Assembly: GCF_000975055.1 (NCBI RefSeq)
Contig: NZ_BBRB01000002.1
Span: 124,001-188,000, forward strand
Source: Demequina sediminicola
GTDB taxonomy: Bacteria > Actinomycetota > Actinomycetes > Actinomycetales > Demequinaceae
Direction: 5' to 3'
Length of the DNA: 64,000 bases
This document shows, piece by piece, positions 9,255-17,521 of this stretch (position 1 is its first letter; every line of letters begins with the position of its first letter). The notes below the pieces were generated by a model that made no database searches, was not told the DNA's origin, and worked only from the letters and a program-made list of their open reading frames with translations. The position numbers were made by a program, and so were the translations under genes.

Positions 9255-10649
9255 ATGACTTCCGCTGAGCCACATCCTTTTACCGTCCTCATCGTGGGCA
9301 TGTCCGGCACGTTTACGGCGCCGGTTGCTGAACGTATTCTCTGCTCGCTGCTCCGTGAGCGGTCTGTTGCGGCTGGGGTTATCGATGTGCAAAGTGCGGG
9401 CCTCGAGGAGCCGGGCGGTCGTGAGATTGAGCCTCAGGCACGGGTGGCGTTGGAATCGCATCAGTGTGACCGCGGCCCGTATGTGTCGCAGCAGGTCTCT
9501 GCGGAGCTGCTGGAGCGTGCCGACATGGTGATCACGGGACGTGAAGCGGTGCGTTCGCAGTTGGTGGCGCGGTTTCCTGCGGTGGAGCGGATCACGTTCA
9601 CGATGTCGGAGATCGGTCACCTGTATGCGGAGGTAGCCGCGATGGCCCCGCTTGTTGAGCATGCCCGCATGCTGAACGCGGCTCGGCAAAATGCTTCGGT
9701 GGCGGACAACTACGACCTCAGTAGTGATGAGCGCACGCCGGCCGCCGTTGACGAGATGTTCGCGAAGGTGGAGAGGTCTTGCCATTGGCTTGCGAAGATC
9801 TGGGTGTCGATGGCGCCTGGTGTCGGTGACGAAAGCTGGGACAGTGACTCTGACCAGCAGTCTGTCGACATTGATGCCTTTGGCGTGGCCGTGCGTGTGG
9901 TGTGTGATGGCGACGATCCCGCTCGACTCGCGGCGGCAGTGCGGGCCGCTTTTTCTCGGACTCTCGCCACGTCGCCACGTGAGCCCGAGAGCATCGTCCA
10001 CTTGGCGGTGCGGCACGATGCCGAGGACCGTACCTGGGCGAGCAGCCGAGGTTGGACGACGTATCGCAGCGTGCCGGAGGCGCTTCACTACGTCACGTCA
10101 ACAGTGACGGTGCGTGCCATTGATGCGCGTGCAGGCCAGTTGTTGATGGTGCATGCTGCAGGTTTGGCCGGTCCGGATGGGAAGGTGGTGGGGTTGATTG
10201 CGCCGTCAGGGACGGGCAAGACCACATTGGCGCGGACCCTTGGTGCCCACTACGGGTATGTCACGGACGAGACGCTTGCGGTGGATCTTCACGGTGAGGT
10301 TTTTCCGTATCCCAAGCCACTATCGCTGGTGGTTGAGGGAGGTACGGGGGTCAAGCAGCAACGCTCTCCCGATAATCTAGGGATGCTCCGCCCTCCCGAG
10401 GGTTTGCGGCTGTCGAGGTTGGTTGTGCTGAACCGTATTCCGGACGTTGCCCGAGAGCCGATGCTGGAACAGATCCCGTTGCTCCCTGGTCTCGCGGACA
10501 TGGCCCCGCATATCTCCTACCTCCCGCAGCTTCCGGATAAGCTCCATGACCTCGCCCGCCTGACCGAATCTGTCGGTGGGGTGTGGCGCCTCACCTACAG
10601 TGATGCGTCCAGCGTGGTTGGCCTCTTCCCTGAACTGGAGGCGGCATGA
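9255..10649 (+). CDS. Degenerate LMW-PTP domain fused to HPr-kinase-like P-loop domain
   Basis: 464 residues in two parts. Residues 10-130 follow a low-molecular-weight protein tyrosine phosphatase throughout (VLIV...APVAERIL, VQSAGLE, LLERADMVITGREAVRSQLV). However the C-x5-R active-site loop reads VGMSGTFTAPVAE: the nucleophile position is Gly15 and the arginine position Thr21, and I see no Asp-Pro general-acid motif. Residues 220-464 resemble HPr kinase/SerK-type proteins: Walker A APSGTGKT at 316-323, TDETLAVDL, then FPYPKPLSLVV. It lies 12 nt after the BY-kinase gene and overlaps the next PqqD-like gene by 4 bp. I infer a phosphotyrosine-binding or regulatory pseudophosphatase tied to a small-molecule or protein kinase; the substrate is unknown. 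Confidence 0.8.
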   Translation: MTSAEPHPFTVLIVGMSGTFTAPVAERILCSLLRERSVAAGVIDVQSAGLEEPGGREIEPQARVALESHQCDRGPYVSQQVSAELLERADMVITGREAVRSQLVARFPAVERITFTMSEIGHLYAEVAAMAPLVEHARMLNAARQNASVADNYDLSSDERTPAAVDEMFAKVERSCHWLAKIWVSMAPGVGDESWDSDSDQQSVDIDAFGVAVRVVCDGDDPARLAAAVRAAFSRTLATSPREPESIVHLAVRHDAEDRTWASSRGWTTYRSVPEALHYVTSTVTVRAIDARAGQLLMVHAAGLAGPDGKVVGLIAPSGTGKTTLARTLGAHYGYVTDETLAVDLHGEVFPYPKPLSLVVEGGTGVKQQRSPDNLGMLRPPEGLRLSRLVVLNRIPDVAREPMLEQIPLLPGLADMAPHISYLPQLPDKLHDLARLTESVGGVWRLTYSDASSVVGLFPELEAA

Positions 10650-10966
10650 TTGAGATCCAATCCGCGCCTCAAGCCGTGGGGATTGCGGATGATTCACAAC
10701 TGACGTCCCATGCCGACGATTTTCTCGTCCGTGATGGTCAGATGTTGGTGTTGCGTGGGTACGATCTGTACCTGCTGTCCCAGGTCGCGGCAGAGTCCAT
10801 GAGCGCAGCGTGGGAGGGCATCGGCTATTCCGCATTGCGCACTCGTTTGCTCGAGATTTTTGGGGAGCCCCTAGGAGTCTCGGTCGATGTCCAGTTGCAG
10901 CGCATCCTTGAGCCGCTCTTGCTCGAGGGCCTCATGACGGTGGACGCGACGCGCGTTGAGCAGTGA
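10646..10966 (+). CDS. Second PqqD-like small protein of the HprK-related module
   Basis: 106 residues, ATG overlapping the preceding stop (ATGA). The sequence LVRDGQMLVLRGYDLYLLSQVAAESMSAAWEG...LLEIFGEPLGVSVDVQLQRILEPLLLEGLM has the PqqD layout but differs from the first PqqD-like protein in the locus: Tyr/Leu-rich YDLYLLS replaces the usual ..A..iW. It resembles the PqqD variant that I recall accompanying HprK-related kinases. The tight coupling argues that it binds or presents a substrate to the upstream kinase-like protein. Function is inferred from context. Confidence 0.6.
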   Translation: MIEIQSAPQAVGIADDSQLTSHADDFLVRDGQMLVLRGYDLYLLSQVAAESMSAAWEGIGYSALRTRLLEIFGEPLGVSVDVQLQRILEPLLLEGLMTVDATRVEQ

Positions 10967-11026
10967 CCTCGCGTGACGTTGCTCACAGCGAGGAATCCCC
11001 CGGGTCAGTAGCGCGTTACATCGGCA

Positions 11027-11071
11027 CAGCGTGATGTCGGCTCCGCAGCGTGATGTCGGCGCGATGTCGGC
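11027..11071. repeat. Short direct repeats CAGCGTGATGTCGGC
   Basis: CAGCGTGATGTCGGC occurs at 11027-11041 and again at 11046-11060, and a shorter GCGATGTCGGC follows at 11061-11071. They lie in the 286-bp gap after the second PqqD-like gene. They could be protein-binding repeats. They could also code: an ATG in the first repeat opens an 18-codon frame to TAG at about 11089. Confidence 0.5.
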
Positions 11072-11130
11072 GCTAGGGATAGTTGAATAGTTCATTACGG
11101 GAATTGGGAATGTCTGGCCGCGTCATAGCG

Positions 11131-11179
11131 GGCGCCTCCGCACCTCTCATCACGTAATATGACGCGTTGCGGAGACGCC
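11131..11179. other. Imperfect inverted repeat in the intergenic region
   Basis: GGCGCCTCCGC at 11131-11141 pairs with GCGGAGACGCC at 11169-11179 (10 of 11 positions) around a 27-nt loop. No T-tract follows. It may be a weak terminator of the kinase/PqqD operon or a structured leader of the Tat-protein gene. Confidence 0.35.
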
Positions 11180-11252
11180 GTCGTGCATCGGGAAGGCCCA
11201 GCGCGACTGATGTCTCCTCACCGCAAGGCTTGAGATTTGAGGACTGAGGACC

Positions 11253-11858
11253 ATGAACGACACCCCTGACGCGAGTCCGTCGGCACCATCGCCGGGACTG
11301 TCCCGACGCCGTGTGCTGGCGGGTGCTGCATGGGCCGCCCCCACCATCATGGTGGCGTCCGCGGTGCCTTCCTACGCGGCCTCGACGCCCGTGGCACCCA
11401 GCGGCCAACTGCACAACGGTCCGACAGGGCGCTACAACTCGAGCCACTGGGTCCAAGGCCAAGGCAATACGAAGGCTCAATTGATGAGCTCGTATCTGCA
11501 ATACAAGCCCCTGACCGGAGTGTCGCCGACGCTTCCCCTTGTCGACCTATGGATTGTTCTCACGGTGGACAAGGTCTACGAACCCATTCAGTTCGGCGTG
11601 AATGACGCCATCGGCGTTCCGGCAGACTCGGCTTGGGAGCTGCGCAGCGCACCGACCATCACCAACGGCGTCTTCACGGCTGAACTGAGGTTCACGGGTG
11701 GCCCCAACGTGAGCTACCCCATCCCCGTGTGGGCAGGTGGAAACATCGACCTCTTCTGGGTGCGCACCACCGCCAAGCCGACTGTTGCGAACCTCGACGC
11801 GTACGCGATCGACTCCGCTGGTGCCCTCCTGACGAAGCCGGGAATCGTCCCGCGCTAG
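11253..11858 (+). CDS. Tat-exported protein of unknown function
   Basis: 201 residues. A twin-arginine signal is clear: SRRRVLAGAAWAAPTIMVASAVPSYA, with probable cleavage after SYA at about residue 45. The mature part (about 155 residues) has no motif I recognise and contains several Trp/Tyr-rich beta-like segments (YNSSHWVQGQG, VLTVDKVYEPIQFG). The gene after it encodes another small Tat protein with a very similar signal, so the two form a pair of exported, possibly folded beta-sandwich proteins next to the polysaccharide locus. Confidence 0.75.
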   Translation: MNDTPDASPSAPSPGLSRRRVLAGAAWAAPTIMVASAVPSYAASTPVAPSGQLHNGPTGRYNSSHWVQGQGNTKAQLMSSYLQYKPLTGVSPTLPLVDLWIVLTVDKVYEPIQFGVNDAIGVPADSAWELRSAPTITNGVFTAELRFTGGPNVSYPIPVWAGGNIDLFWVRTTAKPTVANLDAYAIDSAGALLTKPGIVPR

Positions 11859-11965
11859 CCGTCGAACCGCCACTCCGCGGCTGTGCGTCCGGGGACCTGA
11901 GTCCCGCGAGAAGTCCCTTTTGTCGGAGTACAATCAAGGGGTTCTTCCCGCGAAAGGTGGCTCTG

Positions 11966-12460
11966 ATGACTTCCGCGACCCCGTATGCAGGTGGCCCGCA
12001 CCGCATGTCGCGCCGTTCGGTGCTGACGGCGGCGGTTTGGGCGGCTCCCGCGATAGTGGTAGCCACATCCATTCCGGCACGTGCCGCGTCCGGCGACAAT
12101 CCTGGTACCCCTCTGGCGTTCAACGGGCCGCCTCACTTTGAAGATGACGGCACTTTGATCATTGAGCCCCGTTACGGCTATGCGTCGTCGTGGCCCTGGG
12201 ATCAACCCTTTGAGAACCCGATCACAGCGACCTACACGATCACGGTTGAGGATCTCGATACGGGGCAGGTCTTCCAGACGTCCGGCACTGTGGTGTTGAC
12301 CTATGAGAACGCGTCGCAGGTGGAGTTCAAGGTTGATCCTTACGATCGCAGCCATTCCTACACAGTGACGTCCACACTGTCCGCTCCGGCCATGGAGCAC
12401 AACGGTGAGACCTACACGCCGACGGATATCTCGCAGAAGACCACGCTTGTGCCTGAGTGA
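11966..12460 (+). CDS. Small Tat-exported protein of unknown function
   Basis: 164 residues from ATG 11966, which has GAAAGGTGG just upstream. A longer in-frame reading exists but would cover the end of the preceding gene with Arg/Pro-rich sequence. Twin-arginine signal: MSRRSVLTAAVWAAPAIVVATSIPARA, cleaved after ARA. The mature part of about 120 residues looks all-beta (TATYTITVEDLDTGQVF, TVVLTYENASQVEFKV), like an Ig-type or surface-adhesion fold. The signal peptide resembles that of the preceding Tat protein although the mature parts do not obviously match. Confidence 0.75.
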   Translation: MTSATPYAGGPHRMSRRSVLTAAVWAAPAIVVATSIPARAASGDNPGTPLAFNGPPHFEDDGTLIIEPRYGYASSWPWDQPFENPITATYTITVEDLDTGQVFQTSGTVVLTYENASQVEFKVDPYDRSHSYTVTSTLSAPAMEHNGETYTPTDISQKTTLVPE

Positions 12461-12542
12461 CCCGCCTGGCGCCGCGAGAAGCTTGGGCATCTTGACGAAG
12501 GCGCGGCCAACGCGCGCTTGACCCGCTCACTCAGATGAGCGC

Positions 12543-13751
12543 TCAGAGTGTCTGCTCAAACTCCGACATGAAAGCGTTGAGCTGGCCGGATTCCACCAAG
12601 AACCCGTCGTGACCCACGGGGGAGTGCACCACTTTGACGCCTCGCGAACCGGACATGGCGGCATCGAGTCGCTGTGAGTTCTTCAAGGGGTACAGGCGGT
12701 CGGAGTCGACGGCTACCACCAAGGCTGGGTCGGTGTACTGGGCGAGCGCGGTTTCGACGCCTCCACGGCCGCGACCCACATCGTGGGACTGGATGGCTTG
12801 CGAGAGGCGCACGTAGGTGTTGGCATCGAAGCGCCGTGCGAGTTTGCGTGCGTGGTGTTGCAGGTACGACTGGATGGCAAAGAGCCCGCCTTTGCCCAGC
12901 GGGTCGCCACCTTCTTGGTAGCGGCGCCCAAAGCGTTCCTGCAGTTCGTTTTCGGACCGGTAGTTGGTGTGCGCGATCATGCGCGCAATGCCGATGCCGG
13001 TGTGGGGGCCGTCCCCGTCTGCTGCTCCGTAGTAGTCGCCGTCGCGGAACTTCGGGTCCGCGGTGATGGCGGCAAGTTGCGCTGTGGACCAGGCGATCTG
13101 GTCTGCACTCGTGGCAGCGGTGGAGCCCACGGGTGCAATGGCGCCCACGCGTCCGGGTGCCATCACTGTCCATTCGATGGCGCGCATGCCACCCATCGAG
13201 GGTCCTGCGATGAGCCGCCAGCGATCGATGCCGAGGTGGTCTGCGAGACGGATTTCTGCGTTGACCATGTCGCGCATGGTGACGTAGGGGAACCGCGATC
13301 CCCAGGGCTGGCCGTCCTCGGGGTGTGTGGAGGACGGGCCGGTGGTTCCTTGGCATCCGCCGACGACGTTCGCGGAGACGATGAAGTGGCGTTCGGGGTC
13401 GATGGGCTTGCCTGGGCCGACCATCGCGTTCCACCAGCCGCCTGTGTGGTGGCCTGGTTCGGCGGGGCCAAAGACATGGCTGTCGCCGGTGAGTGCGTGG
13501 GCAATGTAGATGGCGTTGTCTCGAGCGGCGTTGAGTTCGCCCCACGTTTCGTAGGCGATGGTGACGTTGGGCAGTACCCCCATGGGGTCTGCCTCAAGGG
13601 GCAGGTCGCCTAGGGCGAAGAACTGCCGTCGGCCAGGGTGGTTACCCTCGCGCCATGCGGCAGTGGCGGGGATGGGCGCGCCTGGGCCTCGGCCCTGGTC
13701 TGCAGCCCATGCGTCTGATTCGATTCCGTCGTCATCCATACCGGAATCCAC
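12543..13751 (-). CDS. metX: Homoserine O-acetyltransferase
   Basis: 402 residues. Alpha/beta-hydrolase fold with the MetX signatures: NVTIAYETWGELN, ALTGDSHVFGP, GGCQGTTGPSS and the nucleophile elbow GPSMGG (Ser185). The C-terminal catalytic Asp/His lie in DSDRLYPLKNSQ and HSPVGHDGFLVES. It acetylates (or succinylates) homoserine in methionine synthesis. The start is GTG 13751; ATG 13739 (MDDDG) is a possible alternative. No metY or sulfhydrylase is beside it, and the gene stands alone between a Tat protein and the divergent endopeptidase. Confidence 0.95.
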   Translation of the reverse strand: MDSGMDDDGIESDAWAADQGRGPGAPIPATAAWREGNHPGRRQFFALGDLPLEADPMGVLPNVTIAYETWGELNAARDNAIYIAHALTGDSHVFGPAEPGHHTGGWWNAMVGPGKPIDPERHFIVSANVVGGCQGTTGPSSTHPEDGQPWGSRFPYVTMRDMVNAEIRLADHLGIDRWRLIAGPSMGGMRAIEWTVMAPGRVGAIAPVGSTAATSADQIAWSTAQLAAITADPKFRDGDYYGAADGDGPHTGIGIARMIAHTNYRSENELQERFGRRYQEGGDPLGKGGLFAIQSYLQHHARKLARRFDANTYVRLSQAIQSHDVGRGRGGVETALAQYTDPALVVAVDSDRLYPLKNSQRLDAAMSGSRGVKVVHSPVGHDGFLVESGQLNAFMSEFEQTL

Positions 13752-13868
13752 ATTAGGGCACGCGGGGACTGCAATGCGCGCGGGTGTGGCGCTCGATGTG
13801 AGTGCGAAGTGTCACAGGGGGGTAGCGGATTCAGGGCTCTCATGTTTATGATTTGACTCATGCGTCTC

Positions 13869-13893
13869 ATGTGACAGATGTGACAAAAGTGAC
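13869..13893 (-). promoter_or_regulatory. Putative MtrA box upstream of the NlpC/P60 gene
   Basis: On the minus strand three GTCAC cores recur with an exact 9-bp period (plus-strand GTGAC at 13871, 13880 and 13889), the last two extending to GTCACA. This resembles the direct-repeat GTCACA-type sites of the actinobacterial cell-wall regulator MtrA, which controls NlpC/RipA-type genes. It lies 35-59 bp before the start codon. Confidence 0.5.
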
Positions 13894-13927
13894 TTCCGGC
13901 CTCACAGGGTTCCTTTTGAGAGTGAGA

Positions 13928-15379
13928 ATGATGGCAACACGACGTTCTGGTTGGCGCCTACCGGCACGCATTGCTGTGCCCGCGCTCGTCACAGCCCTCA
14001 CCGTCACGGCCCTCACCGCGATCCCCAGCACCCGAGCCGTCGCAGACGACTATCCGGGTGAGGACGACATCGCTGCCGCCCGTGCCGCAGCAGACAGTGC
14101 AGCCTCGTCGGTCCAGGAACTCGACGCAGCAGTCGCCGGCCTCGAGACGGCGCTCGAGAATGCTGAAGTCGCCGCACTCATTGCGCAAGAGGACCACCTC
14201 GAAGCCAAGGACGACCTCGCCGAGGCTCAACTGGAACTTCTCACAGCAGAGGGTGCCGCTGCAGAAGCGCAGGCCGCCCTTGAAGAAGCCCGCACTGGAC
14301 TCGCGAGCGCCGCCATCGTGGCCTACCGCAACGCGGGATCCATGAACCAGTTGGAAGCGATCACCCAAGCCAACGGTTTTGACGACGTCGTCACCCGCCA
14401 CGAGGTCATCGACAGGGCAAGCACCAAGGCCGATGCCACGGTCCAGGAAGTGCGCGCCGCAGAACTTGTCGCTGACACCATGCATCAGCGTGCCGCAGAC
14501 GCCGCAGAAAAAGCGGAAGCCGCCGAGGCCGCCGCCGCGAAAGCAGCAGATGATGCGGAAGCCACCCGTCTCGCAGCCGACCAGGCCTTCACCGATGCCG
14601 CAAGCGCCAGATCAGCCGCCATCGGCCGTCTTGCAGAGCTTCGTGGCGTGACCGAGGAACTCGAACAGGAACGTCAAAACGGGTTGGCTGAGGAACGCGC
14701 AGCCCGGGCGCAAGCGGAGTTCGTTGCCGAGCAAGAGCGGCTCGAGCAGGAACAAGCCAACAACTCCGGCGGCTCGAACGGTTCGGGCAGCAACTCTGGT
14801 GGCAACTCCTCGGGTGGCGGCAATTCCTCCGGAGGCGGAAGTTCGTCCGGCGGCAACACCTCTACCCCCAAGCCCACCGCAACCTCGACTCCGACGCCTA
14901 CCGAGACCTCTACCCCAAGGCCCACCGAAACGTCGACCCCCAAGCCCACAGAGACCTCAACGCCCGACCCCGAACCAGAGCCTCCCAGCGGTAGCTGGTC
15001 GTCGTCGGCCTCCCAAGGCTCGGCGGCATCGGCCTGGGCACAGAGCAAGACTGGCGCTGGCTACCTGTTGGGTGGCACCGGACCGCTGTATGACTGCTCG
15101 GGTCTCACGATGAGTGCATGGAGCGCGGCTGGCCACTACATCACCCGCACCTCACGGTCGCAGTACACCGCGGTCACGCACCTCTCGTACTCCCAGTTGC
15201 GACCAGGGGACTTGGTGTTCTGGGGTACCAGCAACAGCTCCTCGAGCATCTACCACGTAGCGATCTACATCGGCAACGGTCAAGTCATGGAGGCCCGCAA
15301 GCCCGGAGTGCCGGCCCAGACTCGCAACCTGTACGCCTGGGGCACAGCCAACCTCATGCCGTACATCGGCCGACCATAA
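13928..15379 (+). CDS. NlpC/P60 peptidoglycan endopeptidase with coiled-coil (RipA/CwlO-like)
   Basis: About 483 residues from ATG 13928, preceded by GAGAGTGAG. A Sec signal (ARIAVPALVTALTVTALTAIPSTRAVA) is followed by a long Ala/Glu-rich coiled coil at about residues 40-280, then a Ser/Gly-rich and Thr-Pro-rich linker (TPKPT/TPTPTETS repeats). The C-terminal NlpC/P60 domain has catalytic Cys390 in DCSGLT and His443 in YHVAIYIGNG. It cleaves the D-Glu-diaminopimelate or similar bond during cell separation. The coiled coil probably regulates it. A putative MtrA box lies upstream. Confidence 0.92.
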   Translation: MMATRRSGWRLPARIAVPALVTALTVTALTAIPSTRAVADDYPGEDDIAAARAAADSAASSVQELDAAVAGLETALENAEVAALIAQEDHLEAKDDLAEAQLELLTAEGAAAEAQAALEEARTGLASAAIVAYRNAGSMNQLEAITQANGFDDVVTRHEVIDRASTKADATVQEVRAAELVADTMHQRAADAAEKAEAAEAAAAKAADDAEATRLAADQAFTDAASARSAAIGRLAELRGVTEELEQERQNGLAEERAARAQAEFVAEQERLEQEQANNSGGSNGSGSNSGGNSSGGGNSSGGGSSSGGNTSTPKPTATSTPTPTETSTPRPTETSTPKPTETSTPDPEPEPPSGSWSSSASQGSAASAWAQSKTGAGYLLGGTGPLYDCSGLTMSAWSAAGHYITRTSRSQYTAVTHLSYSQLRPGDLVFWGTSNSSSSIYHVAIYIGNGQVMEARKPGVPAQTRNLYAWGTANLMPYIGRP

Positions 15380-15423
15380 GTCACTGAGGGCACCTCACCT
15401 CAGAGCCAGCCCTCGAACGCGAA

Positions 15424-15455
15424 AGAGCCCCGCATCGCCATTGATGCGGGGCTCT
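15424..15455. terminator. Bidirectional hairpin terminator
   Basis: A 13-bp perfect stem (AGAGCCCCGCATC / GATGCGGGGCTCT) with a 6-nt loop lies between the convergent endopeptidase and pyrophosphatase genes. It can terminate both. Confidence 0.85.
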
Positions 15456-15468
15456 CTCGTTGTCGTGT

Positions 15469-15990
15469 CTAGTGCTGCGGCGGGAACAGCGGGTTCATGT
15501 GCGCGAAAGGCGTGCCCTCTGCGCGCTTGAACGAGTCATTGATCTCCGCTTCAGCTTCCTCGCGCGAGACCCAGTGAGCGCCTTCAACGGACTTGCCGGG
15601 CTCGAGGTCCTTGTAGACCTCAAAGAAGTGCTGGACTTCGAGGCGGTGGAAGTCAGAGACGTCGTTGAGTTCACGGCGCCACGTCTGGCGCTGGTCACCG
15701 ACTGGCACACAGAGAACCTTGTCATCGCCGCCCGCTTCGTCACGCATACGGAACATGCCGAGCGCGCGGCACCGGATCTGGCAGCCGGGGAACGTGGGCT
15801 CTTCGAGAAGGACCAACGCGTCCAAGGGGTCGCCGTCTTCGCCGAGGGTGCCATCAATGAACCCATAGTCGTCGGGGTAGCGGGTGGAGGTGAAGAGCAT
15901 CCGGTCAAGCATGATGCGCCCAGTGTGGTGGTCGACCTCGTACTTGTTACGGGATCCCTTGGGGATCTCAATGGTGACGTCGAATTCCAT
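15469..15990 (-). CDS. ppa: Inorganic pyrophosphatase
   Basis: 173 residues, the usual length of family I soluble pyrophosphatases. It shows [51 protein letters not shown] (the Asp cluster that binds Mg) and the KDLEPGKSV region near the end. It hydrolyses PPi and so pulls biosynthetic reactions forward. SD-like AAGGAATG precedes the ATG. It is divergent from dacB. Confidence 0.97.
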   Translation of the reverse strand: MEFDVTIEIPKGSRNKYEVDHHTGRIMLDRMLFTSTRYPDDYGFIDGTLGEDGDPLDALVLLEEPTFPGCQIRCRALGMFRMRDEAGGDDKVLCVPVGDQRQTWRRELNDVSDFHRLEVQHFFEVYKDLEPGKSVEGAHWVSREEAEAEINDSFKRAEGTPFAHMNPLFPPQH

Positions 15991-16054
15991 AGCATTCCTT
16001 GCGTCGTTGGAGAGTGTGCTGGGTACTAGTGTGGCCCATGTCGAAGGGTGATGT

Positions 16055-17494
16055 GTGCGCGCGAGAGTAGCAGTTGGTGTGGTGTTGCCCGCAATTGTGC
16101 TTGCGGGATTAGGCGGCTACGCCGTCGCTGACGCGTATGACGTGGTCCCCGGATTCATCACTGCGGAGCCCATTCCCCCCGAACCTGCGCCGTTTTTGAC
16201 GGCCGCACCCGCACTCGCTGCGGCCCCTGAGGAGGGGGTCGTCTCTCCCATAAGCGCCGATGCGCCATTGCCCGACGCAGCCACAGTCCAAAAATTTGCT
16301 CAAGAGTTGCGTGACGATGAGCGCACCGGAAAATCCACCAACGTCTCCGTGATCGACCTCCTGACCGGCGAGACGCTTGCGGACCTGGGCGCTACGGATA
16401 TTCAAGTGCCCGCGTCGACCACCAAACTGTTGACCGCGATCGCCGCCGTCACCGACATGGGACCGGACTACACCACCACCACGAGCGTGAACTGGGATGA
16501 AACTACCCGTACCCTGACGCTCGTTGCCGGGGGCGACATGATGCTGGCAGCCGATGCCGGACACGGCGGCGCAGAAGAGTCACCGAACGGTTGGGCCGGC
16601 ATGGGGGATCTCGCCGATGCCGTGGTTGATTCGCTCGGCTCGGCCACCGTGGAAGCTGGACCAGTCACGGTCGCCGTTGACGACTTCCTCTTCGAAGCGC
16701 CCGCAGTGAACCCAGAATGGCCGCAGTACGCGCTTGACCTTGGGTATGTCGCACCCGCTTCGGGCGTAGCGGTCGACGTTGCCCGCACCACCGACGAACA
16801 CTATGCGCAGCGCTACCCAGACCCGTCCGTCGCCGCCGCTGATGTCCTCGCCGAGCGCCTCGCCGAGCGCGGCGTGACTGTCGAGGCCGCGACAGAAGAC
16901 GACTTCACAACGCGCGCTGCGGCATCGGCCGCCTCCGTTGAAGTCGCATCCGTCGAGAGCGCACCGCTCTCTGCCGTAGTCCGGTTGCTTCTCGAGGAAT
17001 CGGACAACACCGTTTCCGAGATCGTGTCGCTCGTGCACGCACTCGAGGTTGGCAAACCCAGCACTGCAGCCGGAGCGGCAGCCGCCACCCAAGAGACCCT
17101 TGCAGGTATGGGCGTCAACACCGCAGGACTGACGCTTTATGACGGCGCCGGGTTCTCTGAGAACAACCGCATCACGCCGCTACAACTCTCCAGTGCCACT
17201 GCCGCCGCCGTTGCCGCGCAGCCCACAGCAGACCTTCTGGACTGGATGCCCATCTCCGCGCTCACCGGCACCCTCAACGCGCGCATGCACGAGACCCCCG
17301 CAGCAGGGCAAGTGCGGGCAAAAACAGGCTCACTGACAGGGGTGACGACCCTCGCTGGCGCCATCCAAACTGCGGACGGACGATGGCTTGCCTTCGCAGT
17401 CCTCATGGACGGAATGGATTATGGGCAAACACAACCCCAAGCTGCTTTGGACGAGTTCCTGGTTGCTTTGGCAGAATGTGGGTGTGAAGGCTAA
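16055..17494 (+). CDS. dacB: D-alanyl-D-alanine carboxypeptidase/endopeptidase (PBP4 family)
   Basis: 479 residues with an N-terminal membrane anchor or signal ([21 protein letters not shown]). All three penicilloyl-serine motifs are present: STTK (Ser121-Lys124), SDN (ESDNTVSE) and KTGSL. Domain inserts give the length typical of family S13. It trims or cleaves peptidoglycan cross-links outside the membrane. The start is GTG; AAGGG lies about 8 nt upstream, and a TAGTGT -10-like box sits at 16027-16032. It is followed after 27 nt by tilS, the usual actinobacterial order dacB-tilS-hpt. Confidence 0.94.
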   Translation: MRARVAVGVVLPAIVLAGLGGYAVADAYDVVPGFITAEPIPPEPAPFLTAAPALAAAPEEGVVSPISADAPLPDAATVQKFAQELRDDERTGKSTNVSVIDLLTGETLADLGATDIQVPASTTKLLTAIAAVTDMGPDYTTTTSVNWDETTRTLTLVAGGDMMLAADAGHGGAEESPNGWAGMGDLADAVVDSLGSATVEAGPVTVAVDDFLFEAPAVNPEWPQYALDLGYVAPASGVAVDVARTTDEHYAQRYPDPSVAAADVLAERLAERGVTVEAATEDDFTTRAAASAASVEVASVESAPLSAVVRLLLEESDNTVSEIVSLVHALEVGKPSTAAGAAAATQETLAGMGVNTAGLTLYDGAGFSENNRITPLQLSSATAAAVAAQPTADLLDWMPISALTGTLNARMHETPAAGQVRAKTGSLTGVTTLAGAIQTADGRWLAFAVLMDGMDYGQTQPQAALDEFLVALAECGCEG

Positions 17495-17521
17495 CGACGC
17501 GTCCAGCGCGCAAGGAAACGC

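Noticed and set aside
12523..12541. Six-bp inverted repeat between the Tat protein and metX as a terminator
   Set aside because: The stem is too short and no T-tract follows.
14780..14990. Repeats in the NlpC/P60 gene as a possible CRISPR or satellite
   Set aside because: They encode a Ser/Gly and Thr-Pro linker in frame; this is an ordinary low-complexity spacer.
16038..16070. Ten-codon ATG frame before dacB as a leader peptide
   Set aside because: The -10 spacing is only 5 nt and dacB has its own SD-like AAGGG, so a simple leadered start is the better reading.
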